From an uncultured Microbacterium sp. (GTDB taxonomy: Bacteria > Actinomycetota > Actinomycetes > Actinomycetales > Microbacteriaceae), in assembly GCF_945952435.1 (NCBI RefSeq), contig NZ_CAMFHZ010000014.1, positions 25,288 through 89,287 of the forward strand: DNA of 64,000 nucleotides, in the 5' to 3' direction. Every line of letters starts with the position of its first letter. The first letter of the stretch is position 1. A model generated the notes under the pieces. The model was not told the origin of the DNA. It saw nothing but the letters and a program-made list of their open reading frames with translations, and did no database searches. Position numbers and translations under genes: made by a program. Shown here piece by piece: positions 1-8,950 of the stretch.

Positions 1-2660
1 CGACGCACCTGAAGTCGAAGTCCCCGCCGCAGAACGCCGGTGCGGAGCCCTCCGACGGTCAGGGCTTCTTCAACGAGGACCGGGTGAAGCAGGCCAAGGC
101 CGAGCTCGCGTTCGCGCAGCAGATCCAGAAGAACTCCGGCAGCGGAGACGTGTTCCTCGTCGGCGACTTCAACGCCTACGGCAAGGAGGACCCGATCGAC
201 GTGTTCGCCCAGGCCGGGTGGACCGACGTCGAGCCGACGTTCGCGAAGGGGCAGTACACGTACTCCTTCGACGGTGAACTCGGATCCCTCGATCACGTGA
301 TCGCCTCGCCGTCGGCGGCGAAGGCCATCACGGGTGCGGGCGTCTGGAACATCAACTCGCCGGAGTGGAGCGACCGCGGTTACGCGTTCCCCGCCACCGA
401 GGCCGGAACGCCGTACCGCTCGAGCGACCACGACCCGATCCTCGTCGGCCTCAAGGGCGCCGCGGATCCGATCGACATCGACGTCGCGACGATCAACGAC
501 TTCCACGGCCGGATCGAGGCGGACGGTGCCGCCGCCGGCGCCGCGGTGCTCGCGGGTGCGGTCGAGCAGATCAGGGCGCAGAACCCGAACACGATCTTCG
601 CCGCGGCGGGCGATCTCATCGGGGCCTCGACGTTCACGTCCTTCATCCAGCAGGACAACCCGACGATCGACGCGCTCAACGCCGCCGGCCTCGAGGTCAG
701 CGCGGCGGGCAACCACGAGTTCGACCAGGGCTATGCGGATCTGCGCGACCGTGTGGAGAAGCGCGCGGACTGGAAGTACCTGAGCGCCAACGTGTTCCTC
801 ACCGACTCGGGAGAGCCCGCGCTCACGCCCGCCTGGGTGAAGGACGTGCAGGGCGTCAAGGTCGGTTTCATCGGCGCCGTCACCGAGGATCTGCCGAGCC
901 TCGTCTCGCCGGACGGGATGAAGGGGCTCGAGGTCCGCAGCATCGCCGACTCGGTCAACAAGGTCGCGAAGCAGCTCAAGGACGGCGATCCGTCCAACGG
1001 CGAGGCCGACGTGATCCTCCTCCTCGTGCACGAGGGCGCGACCACCACCGATGTCGCGAGCATCACGCCGGAGTCCCGTCTGGGCAAGATCGTGAACGGC
1101 GTCGACAAGAGCGTCAACGCGATCGTCTCCGCCCACACGCACCTGGCGTACAACCACGTGATCGACGGGCGCCCGGTGGTCTCCGCGGGGCAGTACGGCG
1201 AGAACCTGGGTCTCATGGACATCAAGGTCGACCCGACGTCCAAGAAGCTGCTCTCGATCACGAACGAGATCAAGCCGCTGACCAAGACGGTCGACGGCAA
1301 GGTCGTCGGCGCCTACCCGGCCGATCCGAAGGTGCAGGCCATCGTGGACGCCGCCAAGAAGAAGGCGGACGAGCTCGGCGGTGTCGCCCTCGGGTCGATC
1401 ACCGGCGATCTCAACCGCGCCCGCCAGAGCGATGGCAAGACGGAGAACCGCGGCGGAGAGTCCACGCTCGGCAACTTCGTCGCCGACGTGCAGAAGTGGT
1501 CCACGGGGGCCGACCTGGCGGTGATGAACCCCGGGGGCCTCCGGGCGAACCTCACCTACGCGTCGAGCAGCGCCTCGGATCCCGACGGCAACGTCACCTA
1601 CCGCGAGGCCGCGACCGTGCAGCCCTTCGCCAACACGCTCATGACGCTGTCGCTCACGGGCGCCCAGCTCAAGACCGTGCTCGAAGAGCAGTGGCAGCCG
1701 GCAGGGGCCGCGCGTCCCTTCTTGAAGCTGGGCATCTCGAAGGAGCTCACCTACACGTACGATCCGGCCGCGGCGCAGGGCTCGCACATCACGTCGATGA
1801 CCCTGAACGGCAAATCGGTCGATCCGGCTGCGTCGTACACGGTCGCGGCGAACTCCTTCCTCGCCGCCGGCGGCGACAACTTCGGCACGCTCGCGAAGGG
1901 CACCGGCAAGAAGGACACCGGGAAGGCCGACCTGCAGTCCATGGTCGACTGGTTCGCGGCGAACAAGACCGCGACGCCGGATCTCGCCCAGCGGGCCGTC
2001 GGCGCCGTCCTGTCCGCCCCGGCGGACGCGGCCGGCTACAAGCCGGGCGAATCGGTCACGCTGAAGCTCAGCTCGCTCGCGTTCAGCGCGGGGGAGAAGG
2101 CTCCCGGCGACGTGGCGGTCTCGATCGGCGGCACGGCGCTCGCCTCCTCCGCGGTCGACGCTGCGGTCAAGGTCGACGCCTTCGACGAGGCGGGCACCGC
2201 GACGCTCACCTTCACCGTCCCCCAGGGCCTGAACGGCGCGCAGAAGCTGCACGTCGCCGTGGCCGGCACCGGAACCGCGCTGGATCTGCCGATCACGGTC
2301 GCGGGTGAGGTTCCGTTCCAGGGCGCGATCACCCTCGGCGCCGCCACGGTGAAGGCCGGCTCCGCGCTGCCCCTGCGCGGCGACCGGTTCACGCCGGGAC
2401 AGAAGGTGTCCCTGGAGCTGCGGTCCTCCGCGGGCGCGAAGGCGTCCCTCGGGTCGGTGACGGTCGGCGCCGACGGCACGTTCGCCGCCGCCCCGACGGT
2501 GCCGAAGAACACGGCCGCGGGCACCTACACGGTCGCCGCCACTCAGGCGGACGGCAAGGGGGCGACGGCGTCCGTGAAGGTCACGACCTCCGGCTCCGGA
2601 GGATGGCTCGGACAGATCCTCGGCTGGCTCTGGGATCTGCTCAAGCGCCTGCTCGGCTGA
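1..2660 (+). CDS. Secreted endonuclease/5'-nucleotidase fusion, 5' end outside window
   Basis: The reading frame is open from base 3 and has no start in the window, so the signal peptide and first half of the nuclease domain are missing. The visible N-terminal part belongs to the endonuclease/exonuclease/phosphatase fold (ExeM/NucH type): THLKSK at the edge, then GDFNAY and SDHDP. A complete metallophosphatase/5'-nucleotidase follows, with NDFHG, GDLIGAS, GNHEFD and SAHTH as metal ligands, and a C-terminal nucleotidase domain with NPGGLR and AAGGDNF. Two Ig-like beta domains and a short amphipathic Trp/Leu-rich tail end the protein. The family is secreted and scavenges phosphate and nucleosides from extracellular DNA and nucleotides. 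A hairpin terminator follows the stop. Confidence 0.9.
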   Translation, partial: THLKSKSPPQNAGAEPSDGQGFFNEDRVKQAKAELAFAQQIQKNSGSGDVFLVGDFNAYGKEDPIDVFAQAGWTDVEPTFAKGQYTYSFDGELGSLDHVIASPSAAKAITGAGVWNINSPEWSDRGYAFPATEAGTPYRSSDHDPILVGLKGAADPIDIDVATINDFHGRIEADGAAAGAAVLAGAVEQIRAQNPNTIFAAAGDLIGASTFTSFIQQDNPTIDALNAAGLEVSAAGNHEFDQGYADLRDRVEKRADWKYLSANVFLTDSGEPALTPAWVKDVQGVKVGFIGAVTEDLPSLVSPDGMKGLEVRSIADSVNKVAKQLKDGDPSNGEADVILLLVHEGATTTDVASITPESRLGKIVNGVDKSVNAIVSAHTHLAYNHVIDGRPVVSAGQYGENLGLMDIKVDPTSKKLLSITNEIKPLTKTVDGKVVGAYPADPKVQAIVDAAKKKADELGGVALGSITGDLNRARQSDGKTENRGGESTLGNFVADVQKWSTGADLAVMNPGGLRANLTYASSSASDPDGNVTYREAATVQPFANTLMTLSLTGAQLKTVLEEQWQPAGAARPFLKLGISKELTYTYDPAAAQGSHITSMTLNGKSVDPAASYTVAANSFLAAGGDNFGTLAKGTGKKDTGKADLQSMVDWFAANKTATPDLAQRAVGAVLSAPADAAGYKPGESVTLKLSSLAFSAGEKAPGDVAVSIGGTALASSAVDAAVKVDAFDEAGTATLTFTVPQGLNGAQKLHVAVAGTGTALDLPITVAGEVPFQGAITLGAATVKAGSALPLRGDRFTPGQKVSLELRSSAGAKASLGSVTVGADGTFAAAPTVPKNTAAGTYTVAATQADGKGATASVKVTTSGSGGWLGQILGWLWDLLKRLLG

Positions 2661-2673
2661 CGCCGCACCCGCC

Positions 2674-2709
2674 CACGAAGGCCGCCGGAACGTTCCGGCG
2701 GCCTTCGTG
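2674..2709 (+). terminator. Intrinsic terminator of the nuclease/nucleotidase gene
   Basis: A perfect 36-base palindrome (18-base arms, centre AACGTT) starts 14 bases after the stop codon. It lacks a long U tract, as is common in high-GC actinobacteria. Confidence 0.75.
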
Positions 2710-2795
2710 CGTGCGCGGCGAGGCTGAGCACCGCCGGCCGTGGCGCCGTGCGCACGCCCGGAAAGAGCCGAGCGCGCGGCGATTAGACTGGAGGC

Positions 2796-3284
2796 ATGCC
2801 CGAACCGAAAGCCGCGAGCTTCCCGGCCATCCGCGGGGCGCTGAAGTTCTACCAGATCGCCTCGGTGATCACCGGCGTCATGCTCCTGCTCCTGGTCACG
2901 GAGATGATCCTCAAGTACACGCCGATCCACCTCGAGCTCTTCGCCGGCGGATCGGGCGGGTTCCTGTCGTTCGCACCCGTCGTCGAGGGGCTGCACGGCG
3001 GACTCGAATCGACCGGCGACGGGCTCAACCTCTCGATGGGGATCCTCGTCGCGCACGGCTGGTTCTACGTCGTGTACCTCTTCGCATGCTTCCGCGTGTG
3101 GAGCCTCATGCGCTGGCCTTTCCTGCGCTTCATCCTGCTCGCGCTCGGCGGCGTCGTGCCGTTCCTGTCCTTCTTCATGGAGGGCCGCGTCGCCCGTGAG
3201 GTCAAGGCGTACCTCGCGCAGCGCGAGGCCGCGGCCTCCGATCCGACCTCTTCGACCACTCCCGCCCCGGAAGGTGCCCGTTGA
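2796..3284 (+). CDS. DUF3817 family integral membrane protein
   Basis: A 162-residue protein with the DUF3817 pattern: an N-terminal [19 protein letters not shown] helix, a central [13 protein letters not shown] helix, a third helix around residues 108-125, and the conserved [11 protein letters not shown] before a disordered Ser/Thr/Pro tail. The function of the family is unknown. A TAGACT box at 2784-2789 sits exactly six bases before the ATG, so the mRNA is probably leaderless. The stop overlaps the guaA start by four bases, so the two genes are translationally coupled. From memory, DUF3817 genes often neighbour guaA in actinobacteria. Confidence 0.85.
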   Translation: MPEPKAASFPAIRGALKFYQIASVITGVMLLLLVTEMILKYTPIHLELFAGGSGGFLSFAPVVEGLHGGLESTGDGLNLSMGILVAHGWFYVVYLFACFRVWSLMRWPFLRFILLALGGVVPFLSFFMEGRVAREVKAYLAQREAAASDPTSSTTPAPEGAR

Positions 3285-4867
3285 CCGACAACACTCCCGA
3301 CACCGAGCAGCGCCCCGCCCTCGTCGTCGACTTCGGTGCGCAGTACGCGCAGCTGATCGCCCGCCGCGTGCGCGAGGCCGGCGTCTACAGCGAGATCGTG
3401 CCGCACACCGCGACGGCCGCCGAGATCGCCGCCAAGAACCCGGTCGCGCTGATCCTCTCCGGCGGTCCGTCGTCGGTGTACGAGGAGGGCGCCCCGCAGC
3501 TCGACCCGGCCGTGTTCGAGCTCGGCGTGCCGACGCTCGGCATCTGCTACGGCTTCCAGTACATGGCGCGCACCCTCGGCGGCGAGGTCGCCAACACGGG
3601 TCTGCGCGAGTACGGGGCGACCGACGCGATGATCCCGATCAACGACTCGTCCCTGCTGGGCGGCCAGCCGGCGGAGCAGAACGTATGGATGAGCCACGGC
3701 GATCAGGTCGCGCAGGCGCCCGAGGGCTTCGCGGTGCTCGCGTCCACCCCGGCCACGCCGGTCGCGGCGTTCGCCGACGAGGAGCGGCGGTTCTACGGCG
3801 TGCAGTGGCACCCCGAGGTCAAGCACTCCGACCACGGCCAGGAGATCATCGAGAACTTCCTGCACAAGGGAGCGGGCCTCCCCGCCGACTGGAACAGCGA
3901 CAACGTGATCGCCGAGCAGGTCGAGCGGATCCGCGCCCAGGTGGGCGACGCACGCGTGATCTCGGCGCTCTCCGGCGGCGTCGATTCGGCCGTGTCCACG
4001 GCGCTCGTGCACAAGGCCATCGGCGACCAGCTCACCGCGGTGTTCGTCGACCACGGCCTGCTGCGCAAGGGCGAGCGGGAGCAGGTCGAGCGCGACTACG
4101 TGGCGTCCACGGGCGTGCGGCTCATCACGGTCGACGCGCAGGACACGTTCCTCGGACACCTCGCCGGGGTCACCGATCCGGAGACCAAGCGCAAGATCAT
4201 CGGACGCGAGTTCATCCGCGCGTTCGAGAAGGTGCAGCGCGATCTCGTCGAGGAGGCCAAGGCCACCGGCGAGAAGGTGAAGTTCCTCGTGCAGGGCACG
4301 CTCTACCCCGACGTCGTCGAGTCCGGCGGCGGATCCGGCACGGCGAACATCAAGTCGCACCACAACGTGGGCGGCCTCCCCGACGACCTCGACTTCGACC
4401 TCATCGAGCCGCTGCGCACCCTGTTCAAGGACGAGGTGCGCGCGATCGGCCGCGAGCTCGGCATCCCCGAGGCCATCGTCGGACGTCAGCCGTTCCCCGG
4501 GCCGGGTCTCGGCATCCGGATCATCGGCGAGGTCACCCGTGAGCGGCTCGAGATCCTGCGCGACGCGGACGCGATCGCCCGGGAGGAGCTTTCGCTCGCC
4601 GGCCTGGACCAGGCGATCTGGCAGTGCCCCGTCGTGCTGCTCGCCGACGTGCGCTCCGTGGGTGTGCAGGGCGACGGCCGCACGTACGGCCATCCGATCG
4701 TGCTGCGGCCGGTGTCCAGCGAGGACGCCATGACCGCGGACTGGACGCGTCTGCCGTACGACGTGCTCGCCAAGATCTCGAACCGCATCACGAACGAGGT
4801 GCGCGAGGTCAACCGCGTCGTGCTCGACGTCACGTCGAAGCCGCCGGCAACCATCGAGTGGGAGTGA
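3281..4867 (+). CDS. guaA: GMP synthase (glutamine-hydrolysing)
   Basis: This enzyme converts XMP to GMP using glutamine and ATP, the last step of guanylate synthesis. The class I glutamine amidotransferase domain (residues 1-200) shows [20 protein letters not shown] with the nucleophile Cys, MSHGDQV and [11 protein letters not shown]. The ATP pyrophosphatase domain has the P-loop SGGVDSAV. The C-terminal dimerisation domain contains [10 protein letters not shown] and ends in [10 protein letters not shown], as usual. Length is 528 residues, normal for the family. The start is a TTG overlapping the upstream stop (TTGA), which probably keeps translation coupled to the DUF3817 gene. Confidence 0.97.
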   Translation: MTDNTPDTEQRPALVVDFGAQYAQLIARRVREAGVYSEIVPHTATAAEIAAKNPVALILSGGPSSVYEEGAPQLDPAVFELGVPTLGICYGFQYMARTLGGEVANTGLREYGATDAMIPINDSSLLGGQPAEQNVWMSHGDQVAQAPEGFAVLASTPATPVAAFADEERRFYGVQWHPEVKHSDHGQEIIENFLHKGAGLPADWNSDNVIAEQVERIRAQVGDARVISALSGGVDSAVSTALVHKAIGDQLTAVFVDHGLLRKGEREQVERDYVASTGVRLITVDAQDTFLGHLAGVTDPETKRKIIGREFIRAFEKVQRDLVEEAKATGEKVKFLVQGTLYPDVVESGGGSGTANIKSHHNVGGLPDDLDFDLIEPLRTLFKDEVRAIGRELGIPEAIVGRQPFPGPGLGIRIIGEVTRERLEILRDADAIAREELSLAGLDQAIWQCPVVLLADVRSVGVQGDGRTYGHPIVLRPVSSEDAMTADWTRLPYDVLAKISNRITNEVREVNRVVLDVTSKPPATIEWE

Positions 4868-4897
4868 TCCGGTCGGCCCGGCGGGCCGGCCCCGGCG

Positions 4898-5566
4898 TCA
4901 GCCGAGGCGTCTGAGCGCTTCGCGGCGGCTCAGCGGGGACAGCGTGGGATGCGCCTCGACGAAGGATCGGACCCATTCGGGATCGCTCCGCGCATAGTCG
5001 CGCAGTGCCCAGCCGATCGCCTTGCGCACGAAGAACTCCCGATCGTCGAGGTTCGCTTCGACCACGTCCGTGAGGAGCGCGCGGTCGGTGGACTCCCGCC
5101 GCAGCAGCTGCGAGATGATCGCGGCGCGGCGGATCCAGAGATCCTCGTCGCCCGCCCAGACGCGCAGCTCGACGGACATCGCCGCGGGATGTGCGTCGAG
5201 CAGGTCGACGAGCCGATGCGCCGCTTCGTCCACATGGTCCCACCAGGCGCCCGTGCGGATCGTCTCCTCGTGGACGGGCAGGAGTTCCAGGTCTCCGCGC
5301 AGCAGCGGAAGGGCGAGGATCGCCTGCGCCGCATAGCGCTCCTCGCGGTACTCCGCCGCACGCCAGAGATCGAGGGCCGCGTCTCGCAGCTCCTCGGGGT
5401 CGGTGACCCCCTTCACGACCTCGCCGGTGATGTGCCGCACCTCGGGCACGCGGACGCCCAGGAACGGCATCTCCGACTTCATGTAGGCCCGCTGGCCGGA
5501 AGCGCGGACCGGATCGGCCGCGGCACGCAGGGCGGCGCGGATCTCGGAGGGCAGCCCATCGATCAT
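4898..5566 (-). CDS. DNA alkylation repair protein, AlkD-like HEAT-repeat family
   Basis: The 222-residue protein matches the AlkD/AlkC-type DNA glycosylase superfamily: all-helical, with the family segments YMKSEMPFLGVRVPEVR, WWDHVDEAA, DLWIRRAAIISQ and FFVRKAIGWALRDYAR. The Trp/Asp pair in the WDHVD segment is where AlkD places its DNA-contacting and catalytic residues. AlkD removes bulky N3/N7-alkylated purines without base flipping. A TAGCAT box (5573-5578 in plus coordinates) lies six bases before the ATG, suggesting leaderless transcription. The gene is convergent with guaA, with a 30-base gap. Confidence 0.85.
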   Translation of the reverse strand: MIDGLPSEIRAALRAAADPVRASGQRAYMKSEMPFLGVRVPEVRHITGEVVKGVTDPEELRDAALDLWRAAEYREERYAAQAILALPLLRGDLELLPVHEETIRTGAWWDHVDEAAHRLVDLLDAHPAAMSVELRVWAGDEDLWIRRAAIISQLLRRESTDRALLTDVVEANLDDREFFVRKAIGWALRDYARSDPEWVRSFVEAHPTLSPLSRREALRRLG

Positions 5567-5599
5567 CCCCGGATGCTACCCCGGGACGAAGCGCGGACG

Positions 5600-5635
5600 A
5601 CGACGGCCGCCCTCCCGGGGGAGAGCGGCCGTCGT
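5600..5635 (-). terminator. Terminator hairpin downstream of the Bax-inhibitor-1 gene
   Basis: Arms ACGACGGCCGC (5600-5610) and GCGGCCGTCGT (5625-5635) are perfectly complementary, and the loop can add a small C/G helix. It lies between the end of the gene at 5669 and the promoter of the AlkD-like gene, so it separates two minus-strand transcripts. Confidence 0.65.
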
Positions 5636-5668
5636 GCGTATCCCGGAACCGCGGGGACGTGAGCCGGA

Positions 5669-6598
5669 TTAGTTGCTTCGGGCGATCGCGATCATGCGCA
5701 GGATCTCCACGTAGAGCCAGACGACGGTCACCATGATGCCGAAGCCGCCGAGCCAGCCGTACTGACGGGGAGCGCCGTTGCGCACGCCCTGCTGGATCTG
5801 ATCGAAGTCCATGACGAGCGAGTACGCGGCGAGGAAGACGACGAGCACGCCGATGATGAGGCCGAGCGGGATGCCGGCGACCTTCGCGCTGTACAGGCCG
5901 AACATCTGGTTGGCGGGCAGCACGTTGAAGACCATCAGCACGACGTTGAGCAGCGAGAAGACGAGGTAGCCGAGCATCGCGATCATCACGATCTTGGTCA
6001 TCTTCGCCGAGGCGCGGACCTTGCCGCTTGCGAACAGCGCGAGGGTCACGGCCACGACCGCGGCGGTGGCGAGGGTGGCCTGCAGCACGATGCCGGGCCA
6101 CAGCACCTCGAAGAACGCCGAGATTCCGCCGACGAAGAGGCCCTCGAACGCGGCGTAGGCGAAGATCAGCGCGGGGCGGACCTTCTTGCGGGACGTGAAC
6201 GTCACGACCATCGCGAGGACGAAGCCGCCGAGCGCGCCGACGAGCCACGGCCACATCGCGACGGCCGGGGTGCTGGTCGCGTCGGCACGGGGGACCGCGA
6301 CGCCGCCGAGGGTGAAGAACCACCCGATCGCGGCGAAGACGAGAAGGATGCCGAACAGGCCGGCGGTCTTCCACACGGTGTCCTCGACGGACATCCGGTT
6401 GGTCTCGAGGGATCCTGCCGACGGCGCGGAGTACATCCCCTCGAGCTGGGCGTTCACGGCGGCCTGCTGGGCGGCGGCGGCCTGTCCGGCGGGCGGCGGC
6501 GGCGCGTACTGGCCGGCGGCCGGGTTGCCCGGATAGGTCGCAACGGCGCGCGGATCCTGCTTCTTGAACGCGGGGTTGTTGAACGCGAAGTTGCTCAT
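5669..6598 (-). CDS. Bax inhibitor-1/YccA family membrane protein
   Basis: The start chosen is the ATG at 6598 (MSNFAFNNPAF), which has a GAGGAG ribosome site 11 bases upstream; a Met four codons earlier lacks one. About 85 N-terminal residues are disordered and rich in Ala, Pro, Gly and Gln. They are followed by seven predicted membrane helices (from about residue 85) and a loop with MDFDQIQQGVRNG, which carries the conserved Asp residues of the BI-1 fold. The eukaryotic and Bacillus relatives are pH-sensitive calcium leak channels. The physiological role in actinobacteria is not established. Confidence 0.88.
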   Translation of the reverse strand: MSNFAFNNPAFKKQDPRAVATYPGNPAAGQYAPPPPAGQAAAAQQAAVNAQLEGMYSAPSAGSLETNRMSVEDTVWKTAGLFGILLVFAAIGWFFTLGGVAVPRADATSTPAVAMWPWLVGALGGFVLAMVVTFTSRKKVRPALIFAYAAFEGLFVGGISAFFEVLWPGIVLQATLATAAVVAVTLALFASGKVRASAKMTKIVMIAMLGYLVFSLLNVVLMVFNVLPANQMFGLYSAKVAGIPLGLIIGVLVVFLAAYSLVMDFDQIQQGVRNGAPRQYGWLGGFGIMVTVVWLYVEILRMIAIARSN

Positions 6599-6685
6599 GG
6601 TCGGCCTCACTCCTCAGAAGTGGTGGTCATCTTCCCTCCACGATAGCGGCCGGAGCCGTGGATTGGTCAGGCGTACGCTGAGAGC

Positions 6686-7702
6686 GTGACCCGAAGGACC
6701 CCTCTCGACGGCCCTCCCCGCCCGCACCCGCTCGTGATCGGTCATCGCGGTGCTCCCGGCTACCGTCCGGAGCACACCGCCTCCTCCTATCGGCTCGCGT
6801 TCGCGATGGGCGCGGACGCCGTCGAACCGGACGTCGTCGCCACCCGGGACGGGGTGCTGGTGATCCGCCACGAGAACGAGATCTCCGGGACCACCGACAT
6901 CGCCGATCACCCGGAGTTCGCGGACCGGCGGACGACGAAGGTCATCGACGGCGAGACGCTCACCGGGTGGTTCACCGAGGACTTCGACTGGACCGAACTG
7001 CGCACCCTCTCCTGCCGGGAGCGGCTGCCCGCACTGCGGCCGGGGTCCGCCGGGTTCGACGACAGCGAGCCGATCCTCCGGCTGTCGGACCTGCTGGCCC
7101 TGGTCGGGGAGGCGTCGGCCGAGCACGGACGCGAGCTCGGCGTGGTCCTGGAGGTCAAGCACGCCACGTACTTCGCGTCGATCGGGCATGACCTCGCCGC
7201 GCTCCTCGCGCGCGATCTGCGCGAGGCAGGCTGGGCGGCGGGCGAGCATCCGCTGTGGATCGAGTCGTTCGAGCAGACGGTGCTCGGCGCGCTCGCCCTG
7301 CGCGATGTCGTCGCGCCTCGCGTGTTCCTCGTCGAGGCCGCGGGAGCCCCGGCCGACCTCGTCGCCCGGGACGGAACGGTCGCGGCCACCTACGCCGACG
7401 CGCTCACCCCGGCCGGTCTGGACGGACTCGTCGGAGCGGTCGACGGCATCAGCGTCGACAAGCTCCTCCTGCTGCGGCCGGACGGCGCGGCGCTCGTCGA
7501 GGCGGCCCGGGCGCGCGGCCTCATGGTCTTCGTGTGGACGTGCCGGCCCGAGAACGCCTTCCTCGATCCCCGCTTCCGCGGCCCGGGCGGCGAGGCCGAT
7601 CCCGGAGCCTTCCGGGAGGAGTGGGCGGCCATCTCCGCGACCGGCGTGGACGGTGTCTTCGTGGATCAGCCGGACCTCGGCGTGGCGTTCTTCCGGCCCT
7701 GA
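6686..7702 (+). CDS. Glycerophosphodiester phosphodiesterase
   Basis: A 338-residue GDPD-family TIM barrel: VIGHRGAPGYRPEHT supplies the catalytic HRG and first metal ligand, VEPDVVATRDGVLVIRHE supplies the other metal ligands and the second His, and LGVVLEVKH is the central strand. No signal peptide is visible, so it appears cytoplasmic. The family hydrolyses glycerophosphodiesters from lipid turnover to glycerol-3-phosphate and an alcohol. The GTG start is preceded by TACGCT (6674-6679) at exactly six bases, again a leaderless arrangement. A tandem repeat block begins at its stop codon. Confidence 0.92.
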   Translation: MTRRTPLDGPPRPHPLVIGHRGAPGYRPEHTASSYRLAFAMGADAVEPDVVATRDGVLVIRHENEISGTTDIADHPEFADRRTTKVIDGETLTGWFTEDFDWTELRTLSCRERLPALRPGSAGFDDSEPILRLSDLLALVGEASAEHGRELGVVLEVKHATYFASIGHDLAALLARDLREAGWAAGEHPLWIESFEQTVLGALALRDVVAPRVFLVEAAGAPADLVARDGTVAATYADALTPAGLDGLVGAVDGISVDKLLLLRPDGAALVEAARARGLMVFVWTCRPENAFLDPRFRGPGGEADPGAFREEWAAISATGVDGVFVDQPDLGVAFFRP

Positions 7703-7785
7703 CCGTCCGGCCTTCCACGGCTGAGCGTCCGGACTTCCGGGGCTGAGCGTCCGTCCTTCCGGGCTGACGGTCGGGACACCCACGG
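7699..7785. repeat. Four imperfect 21-22 base tandem repeats
   Basis: Units start at 7699, 7721, 7743 and 7764, each beginning CTGA followed by a CGTCCG-like core and ending in a CC[A/G]CGG or CCGGG run. The first unit includes the stop codon of the phosphodiesterase gene. Unit lengths are 22, 22, 21 and 22. No coding frame runs through them. Function is unknown. Confidence 0.7.
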
Positions 7786-7795
7786 CTGCCCCCTG

Positions 7796-7867
7796 GCACA
7801 ACGCAGGAGTTCCGGGCGTTTCGCTTGCCGCCTCACGGCGTTTCCGCCTGAATCTCCTGCGTTGTGC
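7796..7867. repeat. 14-base perfect inverted repeat in a gene-free stretch
   Basis: Left arm GCACAACGCAGGAG (7796-7809) is exactly complementary to the right arm CTCCTGCGTTGTGC (7854-7867), with a 44-base spacer that is itself partly self-complementary. The gene-free stretch 7703-8002 holds the tandem repeats, this inverted repeat and a purine-rich run of about 50 bases (roughly 7890-7940). The element could be an extragenic palindrome or a bidirectional RNA hairpin. No transposase or integrase is adjacent. Confidence 0.65.
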
Positions 7868-8002
7868 ACGCCGGCGCGCGCGAGTCGTGCGCCGAGGGGA
7901 AGGGGGAGCCGAGGGGAAGGAGGGGAGAGGGGTGCGTCGACGGGGCTCGGAGCACCGGGCAGCAATCCCCGGTGTTCTCTCTGCGTCTCCTATGCTGATG
8001 CC

Positions 8003-8950
8003 ATGAACGTCGATCCAGGGGGTGGGATCCTCGTCGAGGACGTCGCGCGGGCCTTCGGGGCCGTGCACGCCGTCCGGGGCGCGAGCTTCGTCGCGGCGGA
8101 AGGGCGGGTCACCGGCCTCGTCGGACCGAACGGCGCAGGCAAGACCACGCTGCTGCTCATGCTCGCGTCCCTGCTCGCGCCGGACCGCGGACGGATCCGG
8201 ATCGGCGGGACGGATCCGGTCACCGATCCGTCCTCTGCGCGTCGCGTGCTCGGGTGGATGCCCGACGCCCTCGGCGCCTGGCCGTCGCTCACGGTCCGCG
8301 AGAGCATCGAGACGACGGCCCGGCTCTACGACCTCGGGCGCGACCACGCGCGGCACCGGGCCGAGGAGCTCATCGCTCTCGTCGGTCTCGGCGACCTCGC
8401 CGCCTCGCCCGCGAAGGTGTTGTCGCGCGGCCAGAAGCAGAAGCTCGGACTGGCGCGCGCGCTCGTGCACGACCCGCGTGTGCTGCTGCTGGACGAGCCC
8501 GCATCGGGCCTCGATCCGCTCGCCCGCGTGGAGCTCCGTGAGCTGCTGCGCCGCCTCGCCGCCGAGGGACGCACGATCCTCATCTCCAGTCACGTGCTGT
8601 CGGAGCTCGAAGAGGTCGTCGACGACACGGTGTTCCTCGTCGCCGGAGAGGTCGTGCCTCCGCCGTCGCCGCAGGCGCGGCCGTGGCGGATCCGCACGAT
8701 CGGGGATCCCGCACTCCCGGATGACGTCGACGAAGCGGAGCGGGTGTCTGGGCGCGTCGCCCGCGCGCTCCGGATCCCGAGGGACGCGGTGGGCAGCGAC
8801 CGCGGCGATCTGCTCGTCACGTTCGCGGACGAGCGCGCGGCGGCGGACGGACTCGCCGCGCTCGTCGCCGGCGGCTTTCGGGTGAGCGCCTTCGCTCCCG
8901 CTCAGAGCGAGCTGGAACAGTCCTTCCTCGCGTTGGGGGAGGGACGATGA
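8003..8950 (+). CDS. ABC transporter ATP-binding protein (exporter type)
   Basis: The 315-residue start at 8003 is chosen because TATGCT (7991-7996) lies six bases before that ATG, the spacing seen at many genes here; longer in-frame starts lie in unconserved purine-rich DNA. Walker A is GPNGAGKTT (41-49), the signature is LSRGQKQKLGLARAL (Arg replaces the first Gly of LSGGQ), and Walker B is VLLLDEPASGLDP followed by the H-loop ISSHV. The C-terminal 100 residues resemble the accessory domain of CcmA/drug-type ABC-2 exporters. It overlaps the permease gene by four bases. Confidence 0.9.
   Translation: MNVDPGGGILVEDVARAFGAVHAVRGASFVAAEGRVTGLVGPNGAGKTTLLLMLASLLAPDRGRIRIGGTDPVTDPSSARRVLGWMPDALGAWPSLTVRESIETTARLYDLGRDHARHRAEELIALVGLGDLAASPAKVLSRGQKQKLGLARALVHDPRVLLLDEPASGLDPLARVELRELLRRLAAEGRTILISSHVLSELEEVVDDTVFLVAGEVVPPPSPQARPWRIRTIGDPALPDDVDEAERVSGRVARALRIPRDAVGSDRGDLLVTFADERAAADGLAALVAGGFRVSAFAPAQSELEQSFLALGEGR

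Noticed and set aside
7690..7790. A short CRISPR-like array in the tandem repeats
   Set aside because: The units abut without spacers and diverge from each other; no cas genes are present.
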